Shown: positions 43,841 through 52,689 of the stretch, one piece after another
Layout of the letters: each line of letters starts with the position of its first letter
How positions within the stretch are numbered: the stretch's first letter is position 1
Source of the DNA: CAWVSB01 sp046710535
GTDB lineage: Bacteria; Pseudomonadota; Gammaproteobacteria; Pseudomonadales; CAWVSB01
Assembly (NCBI GenBank): GCA_046710535.1
Contig: JBKEHH010000011.1
Location: 1 to 64,000, forward strand
Length of the DNA stretch: 64,000 nt
Direction: 5' to 3'
Position numbers and translations under genes: made by a program
Notes under the pieces: model-generated
Database searches by the model: none
The model's input: only the letters and a program-made list of their open reading frames with translations
What the model was told of the DNA's origin: nothing

Positions 43841-45307
43841 TTATTTATCAGTGATGAAATCAATTCCAGGTGTAGCCTGCAATGCCGCAGTAAAGTTCTG
43901 TTTAATATTTAGTTCGTCCCAATTACGAAGCAGTCGGTCAATATCAAGTTTTATTGCTTTAGTGGTTTTTGCATGGCTAGGATGTATTTGCATGGCATCT
44001 AAATCAATGATCTGAATGCCCTTTTCGGTAACAATAAAATTAGTGGCCTTCATGTCGCCGTGGCTGGTATTTGCCGTTACCAGCTGGGCGATTAAATCTG
44101 CCATCAAGCTGGGTAATTGGCCCGGATCTAGCAGGTTTGTGTCGGTAGTTGTGGATCTAGCTGCCGTTAATAAGTCTATACCATTGGCATAGTCAGTGAT
44201 TAACCATGCTCGTTTTCTGATGAAGCCAAAGCGCTCTTCAACTAAGGCTACCGGTAACGGCGTGCTGATTTCGTTAAAACGTAAATAATTGCCATTGTGC
44301 CAAGCAGCCCAGCCGCGAGTAGGGCGTAAGCTGCGGCTAATTGCATGACGCCAGTTTTTGATGTTGTAGCGCTTTATTACATAAGATTTACCATTACCTT
44401 CAACTTTAACAACCGTGGCGGTATTGCCGCCTTTTAGCTGGCTGCCTTGTTCCATCCATTGGTCGACATTTTTTAGCTTGTTCAACAGTTCATCACTTAA
44501 ATGGTCTTTGCGAACGATGGTAAGAATTGTATTGTTTTTAGCGACCCAAAACTCAGTACAATTACGGCTTAGTTTTTTCTTATAATGTGACCAGCGGCTC
44601 TGCTGCATACGCATAATTGCGCTAGTTAGCTCGGCTGACTTGATTATGAAGTAATCATAAATATCACCATAAAGACGGCATGCTTCAGCAATGTTAGGGC
44701 GTTTTTCTGTAGGAATTTGGGCCAATAGTAAACCTAGATTATTTAATGCTAATTTTTTACTCAATGGAGCGTTATTATTCTTAATTGAGGCGCTATCAAC
44801 TATCCATATTTTATCGTGATCATATAAAAAATTATCCAGATGGATGTCGTCTTGATATAAGCCGAGAGCATGCATTTTTGCCACAATTTGGCAGCATCGT
44901 AATAGTAATTTTTGTTGCGCACCTATTGTCATATCTAGCATTGCTGTGGCAACACTTACTGTATCAATGTGTTCATAAACTACTAGCCAGCTCTTATAGC
45001 TATGCTGGCTGTCGACCTCCCTTAAGTGACTAACCTTTGGTGTTAAGAACCCTTTGTTTCGCAGCCATTTTTGGCCACGAATTTCACGATCATAGTCTTT
45101 TTTGCGATAAAATAACTTTCCCACAACAGTTGTGCTTGCGCGGTGTAGTTTTAGCACTAGTCGTTTTTTCGGTAGGTGGCGATAAATCTTTTGACATAGC
45201 CATAGCTCCTCTTTGTCAACATCGATGCGCAAATAGAATGGTGTGGCAGGAAGTTGGTCTGCAGTGGCTAGCTGATCGCTACTGACAATATCTATTGCTG
45301 ATGCCAT
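43841..45307 (-). CDS. Protein with two kinase-fold (Kdo/WaaP-like) domains
   Basis: 488 residues. Two kinase-like halves are visible. The first has a catalytic-loop-like YQDDIHLDNFL (Asp154, Asn159) and metal-loop-like WIVDSASI (Asp171). The second, better kept, has a candidate ATP Lys in YVIKRYN (about 312), the loop SHGDMKATNF (about 415-424) and IIDLDAM (Asp435). Single-domain relatives phosphorylate lipopolysaccharide core sugars (Kdo kinase, WaaP). Two domains in one chain is unusual; a duplication with specialisation is likely. No signal or membrane helix. Exact substrate unknown, with LPS or another envelope sugar the best guess. Confidence 0.75.
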   Translation of the reverse strand: MASAIDIVSSDQLATADQLPATPFYLRIDVDKEELWLCQKIYRHLPKKRLVLKLHRASTTVVGKLFYRKKDYDREIRGQKWLRNKGFLTPKVSHLREVDSQHSYKSWLVVYEHIDTVSVATAMLDMTIGAQQKLLLRCCQIVAKMHALGLYQDDIHLDNFLYDHDKIWIVDSASIKNNNAPLSKKLALNNLGLLLAQIPTEKRPNIAEACRLYGDIYDYFIIKSAELTSAIMRMQQSRWSHYKKKLSRNCTEFWVAKNNTILTIVRKDHLSDELLNKLKNVDQWMEQGSQLKGGNTATVVKVEGNGKSYVIKRYNIKNWRHAISRSLRPTRGWAAWHNGNYLRFNEISTPLPVALVEERFGFIRKRAWLITDYANGIDLLTAARSTTTDTNLLDPGQLPSLMADLIAQLVTANTSHGDMKATNFIVTEKGIQIIDLDAMQIHPSHAKTTKAIKLDIDRLLRNWDELNIKQNFTAALQATPGIDFITDK

Positions 45308-45487
45308 AAAAGTGGTTATTTGTTATGATTTGTTTCAATTCTAGCAAAACAAACGTAATTTGGCTTGGAACATTTTGTCTTTATATTGATTACTATTTAT
45401 AAGTTAGGAAAATATTGTCAAGTAATACCATGCAGTATTAGAAATTGGCACTATAATTATTATTAAAGAATGTAAACGAGAATTACC

Positions 45488-45985
45488 ATGAGAAAATTGC
45501 TGGTACTGTTAATGATGTTGGCCCCACTAGCGGTAGCCGCAGACCAAAAAATTTATCGCACAGAAGATAAATCTGGCCTAATACGGTTTAGTGATAGGCT
45601 GCCTACCATTGACCCAGATGCCGTTAGAATAGTCGATGCTGAGGAGATTGTGATAGACCCTGAGGTGATGAATACCATCCCAAGCGCTGGTTACGAGCAG
45701 GCTATAAAGATAAATGAGCTTGAGAAAAAACAGAAGGCTAAAGCAAAGGTACAGCAAGAAACTATTTTAGATGAAAAAATAGCTAGGGCTGAAGAAGTTT
45801 TAGAACAAGCAGAGCAGGCGTTAGAAAAAGGGCGAGTCAGAGGCGGCAACGACATTGTCGCTAATGTCGGCGGGGGCACACGCTCTTCTTCAGAGTTTCT
45901 GGCACGGGTAGAAAAACTCACCGCTAAAAGAGATGCAGCTGCCGCTGAACTTGAATCTCTGAATATGGGAAAGTCTAGACTTTAG
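45488..45985 (+). CDS. Periplasmic DUF4124-domain protein with coiled coil
   Basis: 165 residues. Signal peptide MRKLLVLLMMLAPLAVAA, then a short DUF4124-type segment (IYRTEDKSGLIRFSDRLP, a small beta domain). A Lys/Glu-rich helix from about residue 78 to 115 (EKKQKAKAKVQQETILDEK and EEVLEQAEQALEKG) is probably coiled coil, and a second helix ends the protein. Role unknown. A perfect TATAAT lies at 45452-45457 upstream. Its 3' end overlaps the convergent RNase II gene by 11 bases. Confidence 0.8.
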   Translation: MRKLLVLLMMLAPLAVAADQKIYRTEDKSGLIRFSDRLPTIDPDAVRIVDAEEIVIDPEVMNTIPSAGYEQAIKINELEKKQKAKAKVQQETILDEKIARAEEVLEQAEQALEKGRVRGGNDIVANVGGGTRSSSEFLARVEKLTAKRDAAAAELESLNMGKSRL

Positions 45986-47948
45986 CTTTCGGCTCTGGCT
46001 CAGCAGTAGCTTGTTCAGCAAGTACCATTCGGATCAACTGTTTATTGGCATCAACAGATTTAATCGTTACAGCAACACTTTGTCCTAACGCATAGCTAGA
46101 GTTATCAGCCGTTAGACTCAGTTCTAAACTATTAAAATGATATTTTTCAGTTAAGGTTTTGGTCTCGAGTTGACCTTCAATGCCGGTTTCATCAAGTCGA
46201 ACACCAAGTAAGCGGTTAGTAACTTTAATTACTTTTCCATCCAGCTTTTCACCAATAAGTGTCGTCGCGAATTGCGCCTTTAACCAATTGTCAGTTTCAA
46301 AAGTTGCTGTTCTGATGATGCTCAGGGTGCTTTGCATTTGATCTATTTTAGTCGCATCAATCGGTGCAACATCTATGCCTGCGATATATTGTTTTAGCTG
46401 GCGGTGAATCAGTAAATCCTGGTAGCGTCTAATTGGTGATGTAACTGTTAGGTATTGTTCCAGCCCTAAACCTTTGTGTGCTTGTGGCTGCGGGCTGATA
46501 TCGCCCCGAGCAAACATACGACGCAGTATTTCCATTAATGGCAATTCTGTTTCTGCCTTGCTTAGCTCGCGAGTAAAGCGAATAAAGCCAGCAAGTGAAC
46601 CAAGTTCCTCAGTAGACCACTCTGTATCGGTGTGTTTGTTTAGCAACGTTTGTGCGTCAGTTAATCGCTCAGTGCGCAGCCCCTGATGAATACTATAAGC
46701 GCTGTCTATGTCTTTGCTTGCAAACGCTTTGGCAATAGCTGTATTGGCCGCTAGCATACATTGCTCTACTAGAGTATGCGCTACGGTTTTATTAAATTGA
46801 TTAATCGATTGAATTTTGCCGTTGTCACCTAGCTGAAAGAAGTAATCTTTGCGGTCTTCATTGATAAGCTGGTTCGTCTGTCGATAGCTTAGCATTGCTT
46901 CGCTAATGGCTTGAAGTTGAGTTAGCGAATCAACAATTTCTCCGCCAAAGTCTGCTGCTTTGTTGTCTCGCAAAAAGTGAGTGACCTGTGAATAGCTGAG
47001 CTTTGCATGTGAGGTGATTGTTGCCTCAGATATATCAAGGCTATCAGTACTACCATCACTGTTGATCGTTAGGCTGAACACTAGGGCCAAGCGCTTTTGC
47101 TCAGGCACTAATGAGCATAAATCACTAGCCAGTAATTCTGGCAACATCGGTATTACTTTATGTGGAAAATAAACAGCGCTACTGCGTTTGGCGGCAACCT
47201 TATCTAGCAACGAGCCTTCTTCAATTAACGCCGTCGGGTCTGCTATCGCTACTTTTAATAACCAGCCAGATGTGGTTTTTTCTGCAAATAGGGCATCATC
47301 CATATCAGTAGTATTGGCAGAATCAATAGTGACAAAAGGCGTTTTACTTAAATCTTTACGCTCTTTCAATAATATTTTTTGGCGCGCAGAAATAGCGTTT
47401 ATTTCCTCCCCTACATTAGCTGGCCAATGAGTGGGTAAATCATATTTGGCAATGGCATAATTAGTTTCAATGCTAGCTTCTTTTGCGTTACCAATTATAT
47501 CTAGTACTTTGCCCTGAGTTTCCCCCTCGTTTTTAAACGGATGGCGTAAAACTTTACAGCGTACTCTGTCGCCACGTTTTGCCTTGTTGCGCTCCTTCGG
47601 TGGAATAAACACCCAGCGAGACAAGCCATTACTATCAGCTTCAACAAATAAATTTTTACCACGCTCTACCACAAAACCGTAAAACTCTTTTAGTTCGGTT
47701 TTAAATACCGCTTCAACAGTACCCGCCTCGCGACCGCCTTTATCTTTGTTAATTTCAATATCTATAATGTCGCCGGGTAGCACTTTGGCCATTTCATCGG
47801 GCGCTAAAAACACCTGCTTATTGTCTTCGCATTTTACAAAGCCAAAATTGGCACGCGAAGGGATAACCTGGCCACGTTTAACATTTCTAGCGGTGCGAAT
47901 TTCTTGCTTTAGCTGTTTGAGTGCACCAAGAGTTTCATTGTTCAACAT
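45975..47948 (-). CDS. rnb: Exoribonuclease II (RNB family)
   Basis: 657 residues, similar in size to E. coli RNase II (about 644) and shorter than RNase R. Cold-shock-type RNA-binding domains at the N-terminus (VIPSRANFGFVKCED, then FYGFVVERGKNLFVEAD) are followed by the RNB catalytic core with the Asp cluster TIDSANTTDMDDALF, the GLGLEQYLTVTSPIRRYQD motif (arginine substrate clamp) and a C-terminal S1 domain. It degrades single-stranded RNA 3' to 5'. No helix-rich RNase R extension is present. ATG start at 47948. Confidence 0.92.
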   Translation of the reverse strand: MLNNETLGALKQLKQEIRTARNVKRGQVIPSRANFGFVKCEDNKQVFLAPDEMAKVLPGDIIDIEINKDKGGREAGTVEAVFKTELKEFYGFVVERGKNLFVEADSNGLSRWVFIPPKERNKAKRGDRVRCKVLRHPFKNEGETQGKVLDIIGNAKEASIETNYAIAKYDLPTHWPANVGEEINAISARQKILLKERKDLSKTPFVTIDSANTTDMDDALFAEKTTSGWLLKVAIADPTALIEEGSLLDKVAAKRSSAVYFPHKVIPMLPELLASDLCSLVPEQKRLALVFSLTINSDGSTDSLDISEATITSHAKLSYSQVTHFLRDNKAADFGGEIVDSLTQLQAISEAMLSYRQTNQLINEDRKDYFFQLGDNGKIQSINQFNKTVAHTLVEQCMLAANTAIAKAFASKDIDSAYSIHQGLRTERLTDAQTLLNKHTDTEWSTEELGSLAGFIRFTRELSKAETELPLMEILRRMFARGDISPQPQAHKGLGLEQYLTVTSPIRRYQDLLIHRQLKQYIAGIDVAPIDATKIDQMQSTLSIIRTATFETDNWLKAQFATTLIGEKLDGKVIKVTNRLLGVRLDETGIEGQLETKTLTEKYHFNSLELSLTADNSSYALGQSVAVTIKSVDANKQLIRMVLAEQATAEPEPKAKV

Positions 47949-48119
47949 TTATACAGGCTCTATTACGTAAAAAGGGGCATATTCCAGCAGACAAAGGAGA
48001 GGTTTAGACTGCCATATAGCTAACTAATGATAAAAATATAAGCAAAGGTTCGGTTTAAGAATTGCAGGCGAACTGCTAGCATTGAGCTTGTTTTAATAGT
48101 GTCTAATGAGTGACTTGGC

Positions 48120-48707
48120 TTGGATAATAGTGATGACAATGAGTTATTTGGTGCAGAGATGGGCGATGTTCGACCCCTGCAAACCAACAACAAGGCAAAA
48201 CTAGCCAAACTCGCAAGCACCGATGCTAGTTTGCAGCGGCGGCGGGTCGCTGCCACTCAGCTTGCGGGCGAGGATGAAAATTATCTGTCGTCAGAATTCA
48301 CTCATCCGTTAAAAGCTGGCGATATCATTGATTTTAAGCGCCCCGGTATGCAACACGGTGTATTGAAGAAGTTTCGCTTAGGGTATTACACTATTGAAGG
48401 GTCTTTAGGTTTGCATCAAATGAAGGTGGAGCAGGCACGCGAGGAAGTGTTTGAATTTATCCAAGAATGTTCAAACTATGGGCTACGAACCGTGTTAATT
48501 ACCCATGGGAAAGGTACGCGCAGTATTGACAAGGTTGCAGTGTTAAAAAGCTGTGTTGCCCAGTGGTTGCCGCAAATGCGTAATGTATTAGCTGTACATA
48601 GTGCTCAGCCTCATCATGGTGGTAGCGGTAGCGTCTATATTATGTTGAAAAAAAGCGCTAAGGATAAACTGGCTAATCGAGAAAAAAATGCCAAAGGTAA
48701 GCGCTAA
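48120..48707 (+). CDS. Smr-domain endonuclease-like protein (YdaL/SmrA type)
   Basis: 195 residues. The N-terminal stretch NELFGAEMGDVRPLQ matches the YdaL family start, then a C-terminal Smr domain with SLGLHQMKVEQAREEV (LDLHG-like, here LGLHQ) and VLITHGKGTRS, HSAQPHHGGSGSVYIML. Smr domains nick or cut RNA or DNA; in E. coli SmrA/SmrB-type proteins SmrB acts on stalled ribosomes. I use TTG at 48120 because the family N-terminus begins there and an in-frame TGA lies just before; the next ATG (48159) would delete it. Overlaps the convergent SprT-like gene by four bases. Confidence 0.82.
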   Translation: MDNSDDNELFGAEMGDVRPLQTNNKAKLAKLASTDASLQRRRVAATQLAGEDENYLSSEFTHPLKAGDIIDFKRPGMQHGVLKKFRLGYYTIEGSLGLHQMKVEQAREEVFEFIQECSNYGLRTVLITHGKGTRSIDKVAVLKSCVAQWLPQMRNVLAVHSAQPHHGGSGSVYIMLKKSAKDKLANREKNAKGKR

Positions 48708-49402
48708 TTAATAGTGCTGCTGACTGCATGATGTGGCACGCGCCACTCCTGGATGCCCAAACCTTTAGCAACAGCGATAGTAAAAGTAAGTTTGTTACAG
48801 CGCTTGACTAAACCTTGGTAGCTGGTACCTGCATGGTCAAATTGTACTTGGCTGCCACGGTGATATTGCTGCGCGGTAGTGATCGCAAATTCTTGGTGGC
48901 TATTAAAGGTCATTGGTAACTGATAAAGGCCAGCGTGCTCAGCTAAGGCTTCGTTGACGGTAGCGCCATAGCCATGATGATAAATGTCATCAAGCAGGTG
49001 ATAGAATAGGGCATTGTGAACTTTGGTATTTCGACGTTTTCTTGTCTGATCACATTCAAACTGTAGAATATGGGCAAATTCATGGCATACAGTGTGGCTG
49101 AGTAAATTTAGATAACTGATGTTGCCATCAAAATATCTTCGGTCGGCGATTTCTCGACTGGTTAACCAACCACTGCATAAATTGGCATCACGTTTATCCA
49201 TAATCATGCCTAGGCCGTAGGTAATGGAATAACTGCTCTGATATTTTCTGCAATAGGTAGCTTTACCACTGCCAACCCGGGTTTTTAAGTTGATATTGGC
49301 TAGGCTGAAGTTTGGTAGTTCAGCGCTATAGTAGTCTTGAAATATTTGCTGGGTAAGCTGCCCCATCAATGTGGCAACGGCATGTGCTTGTTCTGATGTC
49401 AC
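48704..49402 (-). CDS. SprT-like zinc metallopeptidase
   Basis: 232 residues. The zinc motif is SHTVCHEFAHILQF (HExxH as HEFAH), with a possible third ligand at KVHNALFYHLLDDIY, as in SprT-like proteases. A Glu/His-bearing NEALAEHAG follows. The C-terminal half (FDHAGTSYQGLVKRCNKL) is similar to the wing region of SprT-like or DUF45 proteins. No signal peptide is obvious. Substrates are unknown; eukaryotic relatives cut DNA-protein crosslinks. Convergent with the Smr gene and 39 bases upstream of nothing else on its strand except the CBS gene. Confidence 0.72.
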   Translation of the reverse strand: MTSEQAHAVATLMGQLTQQIFQDYYSAELPNFSLANINLKTRVGSGKATYCRKYQSSYSITYGLGMIMDKRDANLCSGWLTSREIADRRYFDGNISYLNLLSHTVCHEFAHILQFECDQTRKRRNTKVHNALFYHLLDDIYHHGYGATVNEALAEHAGLYQLPMTFNSHQEFAITTAQQYHRGSQVQFDHAGTSYQGLVKRCNKLTFTIAVAKGLGIQEWRVPHHAVSSTIN

Positions 49403-49441
49403 TAATCGTTTAGCTCTTAATGTATGTATTCGTTGGGTTAA

Positions 49442-49879
49442 TTATGCCGCATCATCTTCTTCAGATGGAGGGAATTTTTCTTGCAGCAGCTGGGCTAATT
49501 TCAAGCAGGCATCATGACTAGTGAAAATCCCTACCGGCGCTCCATCTTTAGCAGCAATTATTGCTTTGATCCGTAGCTCTACCATTCGTAGCAGTACTTT
49601 ATCCAGTGGGTCATTAACATCGCTAAAGCAGGCAGGGGTAGAGCTAATGTCGCCGACTCGCAGTTGCTCATAGGGTTGCACCCGATGTCCTACCAGTTTT
49701 ACACGATTTAAGTCTTGGCTAGAAATAATGCTTTCAACAACGCCGTCGATAACTACTGGCAAGTGGTGAATATCATGTTCCAGCATTAATTGTTCGGCTT
49801 TAGTAATGCTTTCTTTGCCATCAATGGTTTGTGGGAAAGGTGTCATCACCGCGATCATAGTGGGCATTATCTTAGTCAT
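49442..49879 (-). CDS. CBS-domain pair protein
   Basis: 145 residues, essentially two CBS motifs: MTPFPQTIDGKESITKAEQLM with HHLPVVIDGVVESIISSQDL, and ISSTPACFSDVNDPLDKVLLRM with KAIIAAKDGAPVGIFTSHD. Such stand-alone pairs bind adenine nucleotides and signal energy state. No fused effector domain. It lies 35 bases downstream of the J-domain gene on the same strand and may share its transcript. Partner unknown. Confidence 0.85.
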   Translation of the reverse strand: MTKIMPTMIAVMTPFPQTIDGKESITKAEQLMLEHDIHHLPVVIDGVVESIISSQDLNRVKLVGHRVQPYEQLRVGDISSTPACFSDVNDPLDKVLLRMVELRIKAIIAAKDGAPVGIFTSHDACLKLAQLLQEKFPPSEEDDAA

Positions 49880-49914
49880 TCTTTTTCCTATTATGGCGAC
49901 ATAACAGTGCAGAG

Positions 49915-50373
49915 TTAACTGATAAGAATATCTTTTGCCTTGTTCAACTGCACAGCTAGGTATTCACTGCCACCTTTATCAGGGTGACATTTCTGGATTA
50001 AACGGCGATGCGCTTGGATAATATCTTCTTCGCTGGCGCCTTCCTGCAAACCTAAAACCTCTAAGGCGTGTTCGCGGGTACTTGGCATATCGCTGTCTGG
50101 GCTCTGCGTAGCAGCTTGTTTCTTACCTAATAGTCTTGGCACATATTGTGCTAGCCAAGGCAGTGAAGTTTTTAAACCAGCAAACAAAGTTGCAATAGCT
50201 GCGCCAATCCAGTGTAACTTGCCCATTGCTACAAGTAGCAAGGACAACACAACCAGTAAAATCCCCCCAGCTTGCCATAGTTTTTTCTTGTTGTCGGGGC
50301 TAGGTTTTTTAAGCAATTGATAGCCAATGTAAATAGCTAGAACAACGGCAACGAATAAAATAAGTCTCGGCAT
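49915..50373 (-). CDS. Membrane-anchored J-domain protein
   Basis: 152 residues. Two hydrophobic helices near the N-terminus (LILFVAVVLAIYIGYQL and LWQAGGILLVVLSLLLVAM) anchor the protein, and a short J-domain forms the C-terminus (ALEVLGLQEGASEEDIIQAHRRLI with HPDKGG). The HPD tripeptide is intact, so it should stimulate DnaK ATPase at the membrane. The J-domain is truncated after helix III, as in DjlA/TIM14-like type III J-proteins. Divergent from trmH. Confidence 0.82.
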   Translation of the reverse strand: MPRLILFVAVVLAIYIGYQLLKKPSPDNKKKLWQAGGILLVVLSLLLVAMGKLHWIGAAIATLFAGLKTSLPWLAQYVPRLLGKKQAATQSPDSDMPSTREHALEVLGLQEGASEEDIIQAHRRLIQKCHPDKGGSEYLAVQLNKAKDILIS

Positions 50374-50519
50374 GATATGGGTCTTTACTAATCTCGTTTA
50401 TCAGATGAAATTTCATGTTAGCAGTAATGACTCTTGGCGCAATCGGTTTGTTTATCTAAGCGCCATATTAAGGTTAAATATACTCAGAATAAGTATGGAT
50501 AGATCATCAGGCCAAATTT

Positions 50520-51248
50520 ATGACACCAGCAAGACTGAGTAAAATAAAACAAGTATTGTCTCAACGACAGCCAGATTTAACGGTTATAACTGACCATGTC
50601 CACAAAGGACGTAATTTGTCGGCTATTGTCAGAACCTGTGATGCCGCAGGTATTCAAGATATTACTGCAGTGATAGAAGAGAACGAGAGCTATAGAGCCT
50701 TTTTGCGCGCGGCCATGGGTAGTCATCAGTGGGTTGATGTGCATAAGCAAGTCGGTTTACAGACGGTAATAGATCAGAAAAAACAACAGGGTTTTCAAGT
50801 GGTTGCAGCACATCCTGGTGATGGAGCAAAGGATTTTCGCAAGATCGACTACACCAAGCCAACGGCTATATTACTAGGTGGTGAACTAGTCGGGGTTAGC
50901 GGCGAAGGTTTGCAATTAGCTGATGAGTTAGTGGTTATTCCGATGATGGGTATGGTGGCATCACTCAATGTCTCGGTGGCGGCAGCAATTATTCTTACTG
51001 AGGTGCAACAGCAACGTCAGCAAGCGGGTCTCTATGAAGGGCCTAGGATTCCTAATAAACAATATGAAGAGCTATTGTTTCGCTGGGGTTATCCGCGGTT
51101 GGCTAAGTTTTGTCAGCAACGCCATATTCCGTATCCCAAACTAAACGATGACGGAGATATTATTGATACTGATCAGTGGCGCGCAGCGGTTGATAAATCG
51201 GCGGCAAAAACGGCGGCCAGAAGAAGAAGGAATGCGGCGTTAATCTAG
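50520..51248 (+). CDS. trmH: tRNA (guanosine(18)-2'-O)-methyltransferase TrmH
   Basis: 242 residues, SPOUT-type methylase that modifies G18 in the tRNA D-loop with S-adenosylmethionine. The N-terminus RLSKIKQVLSQRQPDLTVIT and HKGRNLSAIVRTCDAAGI are diagnostic. The knot motifs ILLGGELVGVSGEG (motif 2; many homologues have LLGAELDGLS) and PMMGMVASLNVSVAAAIIL (motif 3) are present. The last 20 residues are Arg/Ala-rich. Its 3' end overlaps the convergent channel gene by nine bases. Confidence 0.93.
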   Translation: MTPARLSKIKQVLSQRQPDLTVITDHVHKGRNLSAIVRTCDAAGIQDITAVIEENESYRAFLRAAMGSHQWVDVHKQVGLQTVIDQKKQQGFQVVAAHPGDGAKDFRKIDYTKPTAILLGGELVGVSGEGLQLADELVVIPMMGMVASLNVSVAAAIILTEVQQQRQQAGLYEGPRIPNKQYEELLFRWGYPRLAKFCQQRHIPYPKLNDDGDIIDTDQWRAAVDKSAAKTAARRRRNAALI

Positions 51249-52061
51249 CGAATGACCACAATGTTTACAGTATTGTGCATCAGTTTCATGGCCATAACGG
51301 CCACAGCTATTGCACAAAGCATTTTTTCTTTCACGGGTTATTTCGGCAGCTATACCGGCGGTAATAATACCAGTAGGCACCGCAACAATGGCATAGCCCA
51401 TTAACATAGTCAGCGAGGCCAATACTTGGCCAATAAATGTTTGCGGCGCTATATCGCCATAGCCGACAGTTGTGATGGTAACAATAGCCCAGTAAATGCT
51501 TTTAGGGATTGAGCTAAAGCCGTTTTCAGGGCCCTCGATTGCGTACATTAATGAGCCAAAAATAGTGGTGAGTATGCAAATAATAAACATAAATACCATA
51601 ATTTTATGGCGCGACATTATCATCGCACGAGTTAGTATATTGGCCTCTTTCACAAAACGAATGAGCTTCAATACGCGAAATATTCGCAGTACCCGCAAGA
51701 GGCGGACAACAATTAAAAATCCTCCACTGCCGAAGAAGAAGGTGATATAGGTGGGCAGTACTGACAATAAGTCGATCATGCCGTAAAAAGAGCGAAAATA
51801 TTTAAGTGGTTGCGGCGAGCAATAGAGGCGCACAAAGTATTCGATAGTAAATAGAATGGTGAAACCCCATTCTGCGTAAAAAATCAAATCGTGATATTTA
51901 TAATCAATTCCATCGACTGTAGAAAGCATAACCAGTAAAACACTGATTAAAATGGCATAAATAAGCACGATATCGAAGAATTGACCTGCTGGAGTCTCAG
52001 TGCCAAAAATAATTTCGTTTAGCTTCCCTCTAAGCGGGGCATGAAAACCATAATTACTCAT
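51240..52061 (-). CDS. Voltage-gated potassium-channel-type ion transporter with C-terminal zinc ribbon
   Basis: 273 residues, six-helix channel. The S4 voltage sensor is visible as RLLRVLRIFRVLKLIRF with regular Arg/Lys spacing, and the pore loop YWAIVTITTVGYGDIAP has the potassium-selective TVGYGD. After S6 (LTMLMGYAIVAVPTGIITA) a short tail ends in a CxxC-x11-CxxC zinc ribbon (Cys250, 253, 265, 268). The pore and S4 make potassium conductance very likely. The ribbon may tune assembly or sense metal or redox state. Confidence 0.9.
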   Translation of the reverse strand: MSNYGFHAPLRGKLNEIIFGTETPAGQFFDIVLIYAILISVLLVMLSTVDGIDYKYHDLIFYAEWGFTILFTIEYFVRLYCSPQPLKYFRSFYGMIDLLSVLPTYITFFFGSGGFLIVVRLLRVLRIFRVLKLIRFVKEANILTRAMIMSRHKIMVFMFIICILTTIFGSLMYAIEGPENGFSSIPKSIYWAIVTITTVGYGDIAPQTFIGQVLASLTMLMGYAIVAVPTGIITAGIAAEITRERKNALCNSCGRYGHETDAQYCKHCGHSLD

Positions 52062-52098
52062 AAATACTCACCCAATAAATTCTAATCAAATAATTGGT

Positions 52099-52614
52099 CT
52101 ATAAATTTTGGCTATTACAATGTTCTGGCAAGCTAAGGTCGTCTACCACGTCAACCAGCACTTTTGTTGTATCACAATCTAGTTTGGTATTGTCGGCAAG
52201 ATTTACCTTTTTCAAATAGCTCAAGTCAGATAGGCGCGATACGTCGGTAATCTTGTTGTTGGAAAGATCTACGGTTTTTAGTGCTGATAGCTCGTTTAGC
52301 AAGCTGATATCCGCAATTGAATTGTCATTCATAATCAGTACTTCGAGCTTATAAAAACGCTCTAAGCCGACTAGTGTTTCAATTCCTGCGTTAGTGCAGG
52401 ACAGTTTGGTTAATTGTACTACGGCAGTAATATTCTTATCTTTAACAGTTTGCAGCATACAGTCGTTTAAGGCGCCATCGGCTACGCGCATTTTGGTCAG
52501 CAGTTTAGGTGGCGTGTAAACCACATTATCGTTAATTTTTATGTCGTAGTCAGCGCAGGCTGTTAATAAAATTACAGTTATAATAGGGCTTAGCTTTTTT
52601 AAGGTATGATGCAT
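52099..52614 (-). CDS. Leucine-rich-repeat lipoprotein
   Basis: About 171 residues. From the ATG at 52614 the signal peptide is MHHTLKKLSPIITVILLTAC with a lipobox (LTAC), so it should be lipid-anchored; ATG at 52620 and TTG at 52629 are alternatives. The mature protein has three to four LRR turns (LEVLIMNDNSIADISLLNEL, LKTVDLSNNKITDVSRLSDL, YLKKVNLADNTKLDCD), of the bacterial internalin-like kind, plus Cys residues near both ends that could form disulfides. Likely a periplasm-facing or surface binding protein; partner unknown. Confidence 0.8.
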   Translation of the reverse strand: MHHTLKKLSPIITVILLTACADYDIKINDNVVYTPPKLLTKMRVADGALNDCMLQTVKDKNITAVVQLTKLSCTNAGIETLVGLERFYKLEVLIMNDNSIADISLLNELSALKTVDLSNNKITDVSRLSDLSYLKKVNLADNTKLDCDTTKVLVDVVDDLSLPEHCNSQNL

Positions 52615-52689
52615 CCACATATTCCGCAAAAATGGTTTGCGGCAAGTTTAGCATAGCTAGAGGCTGTGTCTTGTAAGGAAAATTACTGA

